Source: Biscogniauxia marginata (Eukaryota; Ascomycota; Sordariomycetes; Xylariales; Xylariaceae). From it: DNA of 64,000 bases. Of the stretch, positions 11,054 through 22,602 are shown in pieces. The stretch's first letter is position 1. Every line of letters starts with the position of its first letter. The notes under the pieces are model-generated. The model saw nothing but the letters and a program-made list of their open reading frames with translations. It was not told the origin of the DNA and searched no databases. Position numbers and translations under genes: made by a program. Where the stretch lies: assembly GCA_022695795.1 (NCBI GenBank), contig MU404116.1, forward strand, positions 1 to 64,000. The letters are read 5' to 3'.

Positions 11054-12005
11054 GTTATCTTCATTTTTTCCATTTTTCTTTTTGGTTTCGGGGCTGATGG
11101 CATCGAAAGCTGTCATCGCAGACTACATTTACATATAATTGAGGCTGGACTGCACACGCATATCGCAATTGCCCAAAATTTTTATTTCGGTATATATATT
11201 GCTGATAATCAATTAGTGCNNNNNNNNNNCGTCCATAACTGTTTACATAGATTATGCCTCCGGCCTCCGGATGCCGGCTGCCGTCGCTATCGGCGCCGCA
11301 AATTGACAAGACATGGCAAGAGCGAGCGTTCGAGTTGCATCTACTGTAGTTAGGAAAGAGCTGCTCTTCTACTATCTACCTTTAAAGCCTATCTACATAA
11401 AGTGCATACCGAAGGGGGGTTTTGTTCTTTTATGTACGTTGGGTAGAAGTGCGAATTGAATTTCAGTCGTTGTGAAAATTATGACAATCGTCAACCGGCC
11501 TTTCGCATAGCATGCGATACCACGCAGAGAACGAAAAAGAAACCTGCGAAAAAAAGAAAAAAGATACATGTCCAGCTATAGACACGAAGGAAGCCTCTAT
11601 ATCTTGCATCATATAAATAAATCATCACGCGCGGGACTGGCGACGATGATCCAATATGCGGACCCCTACCCGACTAACAAAAGTGCGTGCTTCATTCATT
11701 CGCCGTACGGCAAAGCTTGCTGCGCCGCAATCCCGGAGGATGATGGGCTACCTAGGGAAACGTATAAAAGATAAGAGAATTTCAATCGTCCAGTCGTCTC
11801 TAATCGTGTTCCTCGTTCACGATAGAACGACGACGCTCTGCGACTGCGCTCCAAGAGGCATAGACAATTCAATTGTCAATTGAGCGCCGTTAGACCGCCA
11901 TCATTGTCCTTATCACGACAAACACCATTATCCTAACTTGTCTCGTTCAAATAAAGGGGACCATAATATTTTCTTTTTCTCTTTCACACAGACAGGCAAG
12001 ATACG
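11054..12005. other. Intergenic with assembly gap
   Basis: About 950 bases between the tRNA and the next gene. It contains the N run at 11220-11229 and otherwise only short random ORFs. Confidence 0.5.
11220..11229. other. Assembly gap (10 N)
   Basis: Ten consecutive undetermined bases. The run length is probably a scaffold placeholder rather than a measured distance. Confidence 0.99.
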
Positions 12006-12863
12006 ATGACAGCTCGTGCCATGGCTTCAGGCGGTGAAAAGAGCCACTTCGCGCCCGGCGAGGCGTCAAGCCCACGGCGACCACTGAAACTATCCGAGAG
12101 GATAGCCGGCGGACTGCAATTCGGAGCAACAGACGCGCATCTCAGGGCTTATACGACAATGCTCGTCAGACAAGGCCTGCCGTATATCAGCGAGTTCCAA
12201 TGGGGGCTTCTGCTGTGCGCCTCCTTCTTCGGTCTGCTAAGGCGGCGGCAGTACTTGGCCGCGACCCTGGGGCGCGTCAACGAGCCGCCGGTCGGCGTGC
12301 CCCCTTACGCCGTCGCCTGGGTACTGCGGCTAGCGACGGTTCTCCTCGTTTTTTCCCTTAGGGGCGTGCGGCGCGCTTCCAGACGTCTGGAGGCATGGCC
12401 GCGGGGCACGGGACGCCTGTCGGGATGCGCCCGGCGGGCCCTACTATGCGGCCTCCTTACGATCGAGTGTCTAGTCCGGATCCTCGCTGTCGTTTCTCTG
12501 GCGGGCGAGGTGTACTTCTGGGCGCTGACGCCGGCCTACCAGCGGCACGCGGCGACGCTCGACGTGCGGTCTATACTCGATCCCGAGGCCCCGCGGTGGC
12601 TGGTTATTTTCAGCACTCTGCTGTTCTGGCTGAATATGGTCTCGTTCACCTACAGCGTCGTGGTCATCGTTATCACGGCATTGTATCTCTACGTATGGGT
12701 CTCAGCTTTGGTATCAGGTAGTCGAAACGATGATGTAGAGAGGACCTTGGAAGAAGGACGATTAGACGGAGATGTTGAGAAGATTGGGATAAATAACCTT
12801 TACCTAGAAATTGTCGAGGGAGGTCTCGAAGAGAACATAGACGTACTGTCTGATTCAGCTTAG
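12006..12863 (+). CDS. Multi-pass membrane protein of unknown function
   Basis: Single-exon ORF of 285 residues with biased, GC-rich codon use unlike its AT-rich flanks; I do not recognise a family. Four or more hydrophobic stretches are visible: ISEFQWGLLLCASFFGLL (about 60-77), VAWVLRLATVLLVFSL (about 103-118), a segment in the middle (ALLCGLLTIECLVRILAVVS), and a long pair near WLVIFSTLLFWLNMVSFTYS followed by VVVIVITALYLYVWVSAL. The N-terminus is polar and the C-terminus (after SGSRNDDVERTLEEG) is acidic and soluble. The Met at 12006 is followed by a second at 12021. It stands alone between gene-poor stretches. Possibly a lineage-restricted protein. Confidence 0.6.
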   Translation: MTARAMASGGEKSHFAPGEASSPRRPLKLSERIAGGLQFGATDAHLRAYTTMLVRQGLPYISEFQWGLLLCASFFGLLRRRQYLAATLGRVNEPPVGVPPYAVAWVLRLATVLLVFSLRGVRRASRRLEAWPRGTGRLSGCARRALLCGLLTIECLVRILAVVSLAGEVYFWALTPAYQRHAATLDVRSILDPEAPRWLVIFSTLLFWLNMVSFTYSVVVIVITALYLYVWVSALVSGSRNDDVERTLEEGRLDGDVEKIGINNLYLEIVEGGLEENIDVLSDSA

Positions 12864-15800
12864 CGAGCAGTCATCTTTTAGCTTCAAAATGGTCCTTAAT
12901 GAGCATTATGGCCAACGGCGCAGATCAAGAATAGCTATGTCATACATGTTGCCTTCGCGGATATAAAACACCCATATTCCAACCCAATATTCTGCATGGA
13001 TGCCCCGATAAAGTCCGGAGGTAATTATCTATGCATGAAACCAGTCAAATCACATCGCAATGTCACCTAATTCCTTAATGCTATTGAAGCCATTGAAGCC
13101 CACACCACCAGCACTCCACTGACTGAGAAACTTCGACATGTCTTGGAGTTAAGGAGTATCCTGCCTATCCTAGCACATTATGATGAGGCTTCATTCTTTC
13201 TAACGTATGCTCTGCTCTCGCCCTGTTCCTACTAGAAGCCCCCGATTGTGCACACCGATAATAGTAAGAGATGATCTTAGATGTATTTAATCCTGTGCTG
13301 AGGATGTCATGTCCGAAGGTTAAAGGAAAAAGAATGAAAAAAAAAAAAAAAAGATCAAGGAGAAGAGAAAGAAATTCTATTGCTATTAGCTAGGCTAGGA
13401 CCGCGGAGGATGTCGTCTCAGTGTATGCACAGATGACAAGAGCGACCACGAGATAATCCCTCACTTATTAAGCTCATAATGCCTCGTCTGTGTCCATACT
13501 GCTGAGCGCTGTCCAATACAGACAGGATACACATAGATGAAATAGTAGTAGAAAGGGTGGATGATGATCATGCCTTGCACGATGTCAGCCACGAGCCCCC
13601 TCTCTCAGGTGGTCAGGCGGCCATAGTGGCCTCACACAACGTGATGTTGATTGAGGTTGCTCAACAGCTGCTCTTTTGACCATTTATCGAAACTTCTATA
13701 TAAGCTGAGAGCTATCGGGTTATGAAAGTTGATATAAAGTAATCACCGCACATAAGGTGGTAAGCAGCCCTTTAATCTGAAGGTTACGTGAGACTAAACG
13801 GAAGTAATCTTTATACCATAGAGGTGGTCATACGTACGTACATACGTATGATAATATAGTTGTTCCATCCGATATTATATGGTATAATGATGATTACCGA
13901 CCTAGGTAAAGACGAGGGATGAAGAGGACTGGTCATCTGTCTTCAAGCTCTAGTTACTTATATGGATAAGAAAATACGACTCGACGGGCAGAGATCTAAT
14001 ATAGAACCGTCAGGACGTTCCTGTGTTGAATCGTAGGTCATGAACAAAGCCAACTTTTCCCGGTCGTATATAAAATAAGCCCGCAGCTCGACTCTTCCCC
14101 GGTTATGCATATACGATGCCGCCGAGGTAGGCTAAAGCCGTCCGTCCTCTCGAGCTCGCTTAGCACACACCGGTAAGACCTAGTAGCAAGGCGGCTTACA
14201 GCTTGCGTCGAGATAAACTTCTGAGAAACCCGGACATATATGGATTAATTGTTCCAAAGTGTTTTTTGTATATGCGAGCTTACCGTATTATGTCCCTAGT
14301 GATTACACTAGAAACTTTTTATGACCTCTATAACACTCAACCGGAATAAGCTTGATTTTAACGTAATTACAACCTCGGAGCTAGAAAGGAGGACGGGTGG
14401 TCTTAGGGACGATTCTCCAACAATATATTTTGGACAGGCGACCAATAAGCGCATGAGACGGCGAAGGGGTAATACAAGATATTTCCGATAGCCTACTACA
14501 GCTCCAGAACTTTTTCTCGTCTTCCCCCAGACCGAACACATGATCAATCTTCCGATCTGACGATAGGTACTGTAGGTCTTACATTTTTCAGCCTCAAGCC
14601 CCCACCCACACCCCTCTTCCCCAGGCCAAGAACGCGAGGTAGGTGTAGGCTAACGATCTCACCACTAATATTTTCGTATTCAGGTCGTCACTAGACCAGA
14701 AGACGCCACAATCATCATCACCACCACCAATGATACCGATCCGTCGCCGACGACCGCTCGGCACCCTTTTTTTTCATAGCTTTATTAGCCCTTTCGCATT
14801 TTAGCACCTCTACGTATATGCGGGCAAGCAAAAGCAAGCTACAGCTAGCGAGCTAGGCGTTTATTTTATTTATATAATATTTAGATTACATGCCGTCTAC
14901 CCTACGTAGCTCAAATGCGGGGAAAGGGACGGGGCGTGCGAAGTAGGAGAATAAAAAGGGAAAAAGAACCCGAGGCCACGGTCTCGGCTCCCGCTCTTTC
15001 GAGAGGGAGAGAGAAAAAGATAAATAATAAGTAAACTAATATAATCCGTTCATATACATTAATTGGCACTTCGTATATGTGATACGCTAGCTAGCTAGCT
15101 AGCTCACCTATCTGACCCCGGCCCGTAACGCCCACCTGATGATCATATACGGTAGATACCCGAGAGGTAGAAGTAGAAAGTGAAAGAGGAAAGAAGAGAG
15201 AAAACCTGATAGGATCTTCGAAAGCCCGGAAGCCAACCGGTTAACATACGTACTCAGCCTATCTATGTAACAAATATACCAATTTTTTTTGAGCTTACCA
15301 TTCTCTTCTGTTCTTTCTCGTACGACGGTAATCTAATCCGGGGAAAGGAAAAAAAAAGCTAATAAAAACTCTTTTCGGTGTATATATATCATGTACGCAT
15401 ATGCAATGCTGACGGCCTAGTCTTCCCGCCCGCCTCACCGCCGCCCTACACGTCAGCTGGATCGAGCCGTTCTGTTTCGACGCCGGGTCTTTCTCCCGTG
15501 ACGGGGAACTCGAGTTCTCTTTCCCTTTAGATCAGAAGACTTGAGAGCCAAGCCTATCGTATTCGAGCGGAGTCCAGTTTATCCTTACCCCCCTCCCTTC
15601 CCTTTTTTATTATTACTTCATCTGATCGTAAGTGGCTTTCACCTCGCCGAATGGGATCCGCTGCTGTAAGAAGTCAAGTGAGGCATCGCCTACCCTATGC
15701 GTAACACGAACAGAGTCCTTCGATGAGAAGGGGGTAAGAAGAGGAGGAGGAGGAACAGGGGCGTGTGAGACAGAAGGTCAATGATCGCGGGGCCAGCTCA

Positions 15801-16332
15801 TCAGTCGAAGTTGGAGGAGAGCTTCGATCTGTCTCGAGAAACAAACCCATGGAGAAAACGGAGGAGGGGGAAGGAAGAAGTGCAGAATCCGTATCACCTT
15901 AAGCTCGGTGAACACGAGGGCTAAGCACCAGCTAACCACGGGCTGCCGCGAAGCTCCTCGGCGTAGCCCCTCTCCTCTTCCCTTTCCTTCCCCTTTGAGG
16001 AGCACCAGCAGGCAAAGAAAGAAAGGCTGAGCTAGCTTAGAATGTTCTGCCCACTTGCGCCGACAGAAGACCTAGCCAACTCGTCTGAAATCTCACTCAG
16101 CTTCATCTAATATTCCAGGTTAGCCTGTTGCAAGGCAAACGAAAGGGCAGAACCGAAAAAATACCAGGGGGTGTGATGGATATAAAAGGACCTTCATCTC
16201 TTCAACATCCATCACTCATCACTCATCATCCTCATCCACTCTTCTACAAAACCACAAACCACAAACCACACAACTCACTATCTTCCTCTCGCCTTCAGCT
16301 TTTGCTATACACAACAAAAACCAAAACCGAAA
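12864..16332. other. Gene-free stretch, 3.5 kb
   Basis: Stop-rich sequence with only short ORFs, poly-A and CT tracts and a (CTAG)n run at about 15087-15104. No RNA gene, transposon or conserved protein was recognised. The last 150 bases form the promoter and leader of the small secreted protein. Confidence 0.5.
16181..16187 (+). promoter_or_regulatory. TATA box of small secreted protein gene
   Basis: TATAAAA, 146 bases upstream of the start codon at 16333. It is followed by a CT/CA-rich leader with repeated ACCACAAA units, the layout of a strongly expressed filamentous-fungal promoter. Confidence 0.6.
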
Positions 16333-16672
16333 ATGCAGTTCTTCGCCGTCCTCGCCGCCCTCGCCGCCACCGCCCTCGCCGCCCCCTCGCCGGACCTGTC
16401 GTCCCGGGGCACCGAGTGTACGCCCCCGGCCTACGCCTGCAAGAGCGACAACTCGGGCTGGCTCGTCTGCAACGTCGACGGCACCTGGCTGGTGAGTTAG
16501 ATCCCGAAACTCAGCATGACATCTCATATTATATATATATTATATGCGTGAAAAACGTTGAAAAGAGAAACCCCAACTTTGTGCTGACCCAATTTTTCTA
16601 TTCTAGGATGGTGGTGTCTGCCCGAAGAAGACAACCTGCAAGCCCATCAACGACCTCCCCTACTGCGTCTAG
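16333..16672 (+). CDS. Small secreted cysteine-rich protein
   Basis: Extracellular protein of unknown role. Two exons, 16333-16491 and 16607-16672, with a 115-nt intron (donor GTGAGT, branch GCTGAC, acceptor CTAG); 74 residues. The signal peptide MQFFAVLAALAATALA is clear. The mature peptide has six cysteines in the pattern TECTPPAYACKSDNSGWLVC, VCPKKTTC and YCV. This resembles a widespread fungal small-secreted-protein family with the CTPATYAC...GWQVC...CP..T.C...YCV layout, known to me from memory only. A strong TATA box lies upstream. It converges with the EED gene, with only about 290 bases between the stop codons. Candidate effector-like or surface protein; no function can be assigned. 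Confidence 0.78.
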
Positions 16673-16966
16673 ACGGGGCACGAGAACGGTTCGACTCTCG
16701 CCTATTCGGCCTTGTCTGACTAAGGGTGCGTGGCGTGGTGTGGCATAGCAATCAACCAAAAGAAAAAAAGGGGGGTTACGGGTTAGGGGTTGGGGTGAAG
16801 TGGGGGGAAAAGGGGCTCCAACGGCTACACTCCTTAGTACTTGGAATAGTACAATAGTAAATAGTAATTTACACACTTTCTTTAAACCATCTTATCCTTT
16901 CGCTATGCTCTTAATAATCTACCAATTTCTTGTCAATCTCTTTTCGATGAAGCACCGGGAAAAAAA

Positions 16967-19017
16967 TCACTGAGCAGATTTCTTCTCGTCGGCCTTGTCC
17001 TTCTTCTGCCATCGTTGCAGGATGATCGCGAGGTTCTTGCTACCCACAACCACGCACCATTCGCCGCCGCCGCTCCAGGCGACCTGACGCCCGACAAAGT
17101 CCTTGATCGTGATGTTGCTCTGCGAGTGGGCCTTGATCGGCTCCTCCACGCGGGTCATATCGTACTTTCCCTCCCAAGAGTCCAAGGTCTCCTGGCTGTA
17201 GTCGGCATTTTGATCCACGTGTGTCTCGGCATCGATGCTACCTGTGCGCCCAGACACGATGGACTCCTTGTCACTTGCAGCATCCCTAAGCTTGTTGACA
17301 GCGTCGCCCTTGTGTCTGTGCTGGATAGGCACTAGCCATCCCGGTCTGTGGATTGGCTGACTCTTGTCGCGGGTTGGATCTCGCACGTCGTTGATGAACT
17401 CGTGATAGCTCATCAACCGCGCAAGATCCCAAAAGAAAATAGTCGAGTGGGCATTACCAAAGGCAAGGATCGGATGCTTGTCTTTGTTGTGGAAAAGCTT
17501 GAAGCGGAGATAGAATTGATGGCCACACCACGGTGTGTAGAATTGGAGTAGGCGAGTATATTGTGGTGGGCAGGCCGAGGATGTTGCCGGCGCAAACGCA
17601 GAACGGGTTAGGCGTTCTGTATCGCTTGTTGTAGGGGCATCAGATGCAGCTGGTGGAGGATCGCGAGAAGAGAATCCTTCAATACGCCAGAGCACAATAA
17701 TATCCTCATGGCAAGCCCGCGAAAGAACAAGATCGCCAAAGAAAGCCACACTAAACGACTGGTAAGTTAAAATCTTTACATCAACCCGCAAAACTCACCA
17801 ATCGACAATGCCACTATGCACTTCCGAGGTGAAGAAGTGAGGATAATGAATAACAATGGGTTCTGGGGGGTTCTTGCCACTGGGCTTCGCCGGTAATTCT
17901 GGGAGCGTCCACTGCCAGTAGTTAGCAAGCCATGCTCAACATGTCTTGAGAATTTTATGAGAGTTCTACATACCATGCAAACAACATTGTCATGACCAGC
18001 CGAGAGAACATATCGCCCAGTACTATGGAACGCCTTGGATATGTTAGTCATAGCCAAGCACGGCAGATTTATGCCCCTTTCTTGGACGTACATACCACTG
18101 TCAACAGATGTGCTGAGTGACCCTCCCCTGCAAGCAAACACACGCATGGCTGCTTGTCGTGCGTGGGATCGAGACTCCATATGCGGATGGTGGTATCGTC
18201 CGATGCCGAAGCTATTAGGAGAAAATTAGTTGGACATGTGGCGAGGTCATTTATTTCCTTCGCGATATCAGCACGGTGTTGAAGCATGTTGTCTCTCACT
18301 ACTCACACCGCCATGACCGACGAGGACCTAAACAATCCGTCAGTCAAGTCCATCTTCGGAATTAAGCACGTTTGTCTCTAACCTTCACAAGCTTTCCGTG
18401 AATAACATCATAGATCTTGATTTTCGCATCTCGTCCCGCTACGCAAAGCCAAGGCACTTCGGTTTCGGGGTCCTTGGACCAGGTGCAGCTGCAATTCAGA
18501 GCATCCTTCTGCATTACGATTAATAGGGGCCAAGCCAGGATGGCGAGTTCGTATAGGGACTAACATCATCGTCTCTGAAGATTTGAATGAGTTCGTACGG
18601 GGGATTCTTCTTGTCAGAGAGTCGGTATATGACAATCTACAGACAACGCGTCAGATGCCAATCGCTCATCCCGGGGAGTAGAAAGTGACCGACATGTTTC
18701 TTGCTGACGGCAGCAAAGACCGGGTCGTGGGTGGCATCTCCATAGGGATAGAACTTTACGTCAAAGAATTCTTTTCGAGGCTACGCATCAGCGGACTACG
18801 GACATCTCAAGCTACAATGCGTATGCAACAGCCTTACCGGTATCTTGGTCGTCCGAGGATACATACTGGAAGTCGTCCTAAAGGGCAAGCAGAGGAGCGA
18901 TCAGCGAGCGGCTCAGGCCACTAGGATAGAGAACCGCCACGCTCGCCTTACCTCGAATCCAATTGAGGCTCTTAGGCGGGGCAGATCCCACTCGTCATTG
19001 TTAATCGTTGATGGCAT
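16967..19017 (-). CDS. eed: Polycomb EED homologue, WD40 subunit of PRC2
   Basis: WD40 scaffold of the PRC2 complex that binds H3K27me3 and activates the EZH2-type methyltransferase; nuclear. Ten exons: 18952-19017, 18838-18877, 18694-18770, 18565-18636, 18383-18508, 18307-18327, 18096-18257, 17974-18033, 17799-17911 and 16967-17750. The spliced frame is open, 506 residues. One exon is only 21 nt. Motifs in order: DEWDLPRLR near the N-terminus, FFDVKFYPYG, VFAAVSKKHIVIYRL, LNCSCTWSKD, WLCVAGRDAKIKIYDV, LVGHGGEINDLATCP, SASDDTTIRIWSLDP, GRYVLSAGHDNVVCMWTLPEL, and VAFFGDLVLSRACHEDIIVLW followed by IEGFSS. The C-terminal WD repeat has AFGNAHSTIFFWDLARL. It carries a long insert of about 80 residues between GWLVPIQHRHKGD and the last blade. 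Start chosen at 19017, the first in-frame Met of the conserved N-terminus; an upstream exon is possible. Confidence 0.92.
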
Positions 19018-22000
19018 CTCGAGAACATGCCCTGCATGGCGTTCTGGGGTATCACCGGGGATTCAGGGGTAGAGGAGGGAGGGCATAGACCAGGGCTGAT
19101 TACCGCCGCCGGAGTGATGCTGGGAAGCGAGCCCGGCTCTGACTGGTGAGTAAGGCACCCGAGGAAAAAGGTACTAGTTGATGGTGTGTGACGGCCGTCT
19201 GCATAACAAAAGCTCGGAGCGCACGAGTGACGGAGATGCTGCCGGGGGGTGGTGGTTGGTGGGAAGGGGGGCCGCTTCACCTCGGAGAGCGATCTCGGCC
19301 GCGTATGGAAATTTGTCAACAGTGTCGCTCGTTCGCCGGGGCCTGAGGGATTGAATGAGCAAATCTCGGCGCCGAACTTACGCGACCGATCCAGAGGAGA
19401 CTAGGCGTTGAGGAGGGATCGTTTGGTACATGTAGGAAAGATCAGTAATCAGATAATATATCCAAGCAGGGGGAGGTAATAAGACGTGGGGCCTGGCGGA
19501 CCCAGTGCCGAACCGTGCATCGAGGAACTTTTGACATGATTGGTTGCCGTTTTATGGGGATTCTTATCTTGGCGTAATTCTCAGCCCGCCCGCGTAGAAA
19601 GAGAGTGGCCCCGCTACGCCACAGCTCCCAATCAAATGCGGGTGGACCCATCAGACGGGCTCGTGGGAAACCGGTTATTGCACGCAGAATGTGGCTGAAG
19701 TCTAGGTAGTTGACAGTGAGTGGTCTGCATCGTGTGAACATTATAAATACGGGTAGATAGATGTATAGGTCAGCAGGCATGCTACGTGTATATGCAGATA
19801 CTATAGTAACAGGAAGAGACAAAAAATCAAGTTCTGGCTTGATAGACTCACGAGCTCTACTGCGACTTCAACCCTAGCGAGAGGCCAACAATATCCGGAT
19901 ATAGTCGCTCTGCAACCTACTGTGGTATTTACAACTGCACGGGATGTCTGTGCGTAGAATACACACTACATACCTGATGTAATGTGTAGGTATTCTATAG
20001 GGACAAAACCTTGTATGCGGCCCTCAAGCCGTCGATTATTGATCCTTGGGTAACATCCTTGAACAGAGTCCACCTCTAGAGGACCCTGGTTGGAGAGACA
20101 TGCCCATTAGCACACAGACAGGTAAAGAAATGGCGGCGAACTATGTACATCACTTGAATGTAGGTAGGTATTCACTACCTGTTGGAGCGACTATACATCG
20201 AGCTTTACTATGTACAAGTGATAGGTAATTTCTTTTTTTCCTTATAGGGGAGGGGAGGTAGCGCACTAAGCAAGGTACTAAAACCGGCCTGTTTGGCCCT
20301 TGGCCCTATTTTGCCCTTGTTCTTTTTTATATCCGTTACTTAATTTTAGCAAGCTGATCGTAGGCTAAAAATACCATACGAGATGATGTATTTCCATATT
20401 TCCATATGTCAATATGGGAAATATGGCAAAAATACCAACCTAGGTACCCGTTAGCGTTCCTACTTTAGGAATCACTCGGCTTATACCACAGTATGCAGTT
20501 GGTTCAACTGTAAAGCCACAAGACGGCGCCTCTGACCTGAAAACGTGTCGAAACTGCAGGGAGGCAGGCATGGCGTAAACTAGCTTATGGAAAAGAGGTC
20601 GACGAACTTGACATCATATCAAACGGTGTCGATCTCACCTGTGCAACCGAGTCATTCGACTGCAACTCACCGCAAAGCGCTGAGTCAGGATTGTCCATGA
20701 TATACTGCAACCTAAACAAACGTAATTAGATTCTTAAAGCGAAACCGAGATGGCAATCGTACACGTTTTGGGAAGCCCTCGTGGCCGCGGAACTGATGAA
20801 GATTTCGAAACCCTGCGTGACCGTACTAGCCGTACTACGATCTAACGAGCTCTGGTTCATCTCGAGGAAATCCAATACCAGAAAGTTCGCGCACGGCTGA
20901 GACTACCACCAACTTCTAGTTGGAATATTGTATGTAGCTCCCAATCAAACTGGCTGAGGGACGGACAACACTGCGGCGTTCATGCTTACCAAGGGTTCGC
21001 CGGCCTCCCCTTCCCACTCCTCCCCCCTACTTAACCCACACGCGCCGTCGCATGCTCCGGACTTTCGACCGGAAAACTTCAGCTAATTGACCCGAGACCC
21101 AAGGCATAGGTACAACGTACCTAGCTAGGATGATTTACAAGCGGCAAAAAGCGATGCCAAGCTGACCGTCAGAACTATTGGTTTTCGTTTCCTTGATGGC
21201 ATGTGTCAAAGCTCACACACACCCTAACCTGGGTATATATATGTACCGACGATCTGGTGTAGCTTGGGGTAAAATGAGTGAAGAGGGACGGGGGAGGGGG
21301 AGGATTTGACGACGGGGGTTGGCAAAGCTGGGATGATCAGCCAGTCAGCGCGCGCCGATGGTTGCGGTTGGCCGGGGTAGCTCGTTATCGGTCGCGTTGA
21401 AACGACGTGACACCGACCAGAGCTCTCTAAAATATCGATATCAAATTTCGCATATTCTTTTTTTATCAGCACTGGAAACAGGTACTCCAAACCTGAAAGG
21501 AAAGAGAAGAAGAAGAAAAAAAGGGTTGCCATGTTCGTTCATCCGAGGCTTACGCACTTCCAACTCCTTCCATTGTCATTGGAATCACGAGGTAAATAGA
21601 AAATTTTTATTCCCTCTCTCTCTCGATCGTGTGGTCCCTGGCCATTTTTACGCATCGCCGATTGCGATCGTGGTTTGATGTTTCCCAATCGCAACAACCG
21701 GTGGTGTGTCCTTGCTTGCGAAGTGTAGGTATCGTACATGAGAGCTGCGGAGCATTGCTTGGTTTAGAGCGCACTTGTTACCCACTACCTTGGGAGACTA
21801 CTGGAACCGAGTTGTCGTAGTCGATCATAACAAGTCAGCGCATTGGGCGAACAGATAAAACTGACGTCTTTTCGTTTGTATGTGAGCCGGGGGCAGAGCT
21901 TCTTGTACTCATAAGTGGAATTCCGTACGAAGCACGAAACACAAGAGTATAATAGAGAGGTACAAGTGCAGGTACATAAACACTTACACGTAGATACCTA

Positions 22001-22567
22001 TCTCTAGGTATTACTTTTAATCCGTTACCTACCTACCACACGGGATATGTAGCCCTGTCTCTACATCTCCTCGCCCTTCTTTCTTTCTTTCTTTCTTACG
22101 AGGTAGGTACTTTGACTTCGTTTCTGTGTTTTGGTTTATTACTTGTCTCCACCTGTATATATCTGATATACAATGCGTACCTAGGTAGGTATGTATGCAT
22201 GTAGATATGTAGCTGTCAGGGACACCTCCACCTCTGAGGGTCCTCTCCCCCCCCTTGGACTAACTGTCTGAGCAGAGCATGTGCCCCCGGGGTCGGAACT
22301 GCAATGCCTACAGTACCGGGCGAAACCGACAGCCGTGTCCATTAAGTAGCTAGGTAACCTTGTAGCGTATGGATGTAGCTTGGTTGCGTTACCTGCCACT
22401 AACCTTACGGATGTATCTAGCTCCGTATGCAACTAGTAATCCTGCTGATCTCAGACAAGGATCTAAGACTATGTAACATTTGAAGAATTGTGGTACTCCA
22501 GTCTGCTAGCTCCACCTCAAACCTCAAACCTAGGGAAGAAACATGCTGTGATTTCGAAGCTGAGCTG

Positions 22568-22602
<35 letters not shown>

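Noticed and set aside
22571..22600. TACCCA repeat as an interstitial telomere
   Set aside because: Most filamentous fungi use TTAGGG; the unit here is different and only five copies long.
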